In this document: positions 6,321-6,539 of the stretch, in pieces
Layout: every line of letters begins with the position of its first letter
Numbering within the stretch: position 1 is the stretch's first letter
DNA from: an uncultured Panacagrimonas sp.
GTDB taxonomy: Bacteria > Pseudomonadota > Gammaproteobacteria > Nevskiales > Nevskiaceae
Direction of reading: 5' to 3'
Length of the DNA: 6,539 nt
Assembly: GCA_946481265.1 (NCBI GenBank)
Contig: CAMLNE010000245.1
Location: 1-6,539, forward strand
Program-made: the position numbers and the translations under genes
Notes under the pieces: generated by a model
What the model saw: the letters and a program-made list of their open reading frames with translations, nothing else
The model's database searches: none
What the model was told of the DNA's origin: nothing

Positions 6321-6539
6321 TCAGGACTGCGCGGGCGGCTCGCCGCCCTCGGCAGGCTTGGCGGAAGCGGCCAGAGACTGCAGCAGCGCCGGGTCCTTGA
6401 GGATCTTGGAAACCAGTTCCTCGGCGTTGGTCTTGCCGTCCATGTAGGTGATCAGATTCGACAGCTGCTGGCGCGCCTCGAGCAGCTTGTTGAGGGCATC
6501 GACCTTCTTCGCGATCGCGGCCGGCGTGAAGTCGTCCAT
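6321..6539 (-). CDS. tssB: TssB, T6SS contractile sheath small subunit (C-terminal 72 residues, cut by window edge)
   Basis: TssB (VipA/ImpB family) forms the sheath heterodimer with TssC. Only the C-terminal end is present. MDDFTPAAIAKKVDALNKLL (fragment residues 1-20), EARQQLSNLI (21-30), MDGKTNAEELVSKILKDP (33-50) and a short alanine- and proline-rich tail match the conserved C-terminal region of the family. The methionine at the edge is not the true start. In the family this DDF-x-P motif lies in mid-protein, and full-length TssB is about 165-170 residues, so roughly the first 95-100 residues lie beyond the right edge. The N-terminal helix expected to contact TagJ is therefore not visible. 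Confidence 0.94.
   Translation of the reverse strand: MDDFTPAAIAKKVDALNKLLEARQQLSNLITYMDGKTNAEELVSKILKDPALLQSLAASAKPAEGGEPPAQS

Overview
The window is a GC-rich stretch of a type VI secretion system (T6SS) core operon. Every gene I can support lies on the minus strand, so the operon reads from the right edge to the left edge. The organism is most likely a high-GC proteobacterium (beta or gamma). I base this on the GC-rich codon use and the gene order tssB-tssC-hcp-tagJ-tssE-tssF-tssG, which is the order of P. aeruginosa-type (HSI-I-like) clusters. I cannot name a genus from this sequence alone.

Layout in transcription order: the C-terminal part of tssB (6321-6539, cut by the right edge); tssC (4797-6293); a 183-bp gap with a strong stem-loop; a standard glycine-rich-loop hcp (4137-4613); a 75-bp gap with a second stem-loop; a second, divergent hcp-family gene (3531-4061); tagJ/impE (2702-3514); a 117-bp gap; tssE (2078-2584); tssF (195-2072); and the first 66 codons of tssG (1-198), cut by the left edge. 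tssF and tssG share an ATGA overlap.

Together these genes encode the contractile part of the machine. TssB and TssC form the sheath, and Hcp forms the inner tube expelled when the sheath contracts. TssE, TssF and TssG are baseplate wedge components, and TagJ is a sheath-binding accessory protein. The membrane complex (TssJ/L/M), TssK, TssA, VgrG and ClpV are not in the window. They would be expected in the flanking DNA.

The gene content is mostly canonical. The unusual part is the hcp region: two adjacent Hcp-family genes of clearly different subtype, with intergenic stem-loops on both sides of the first one. I found no RNA genes, mobile elements or CRISPR arrays, and no stretch above 300 bp without a gene. 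The very long plus-strand open frames opposite tssF and tssC look like GC-driven shadows.
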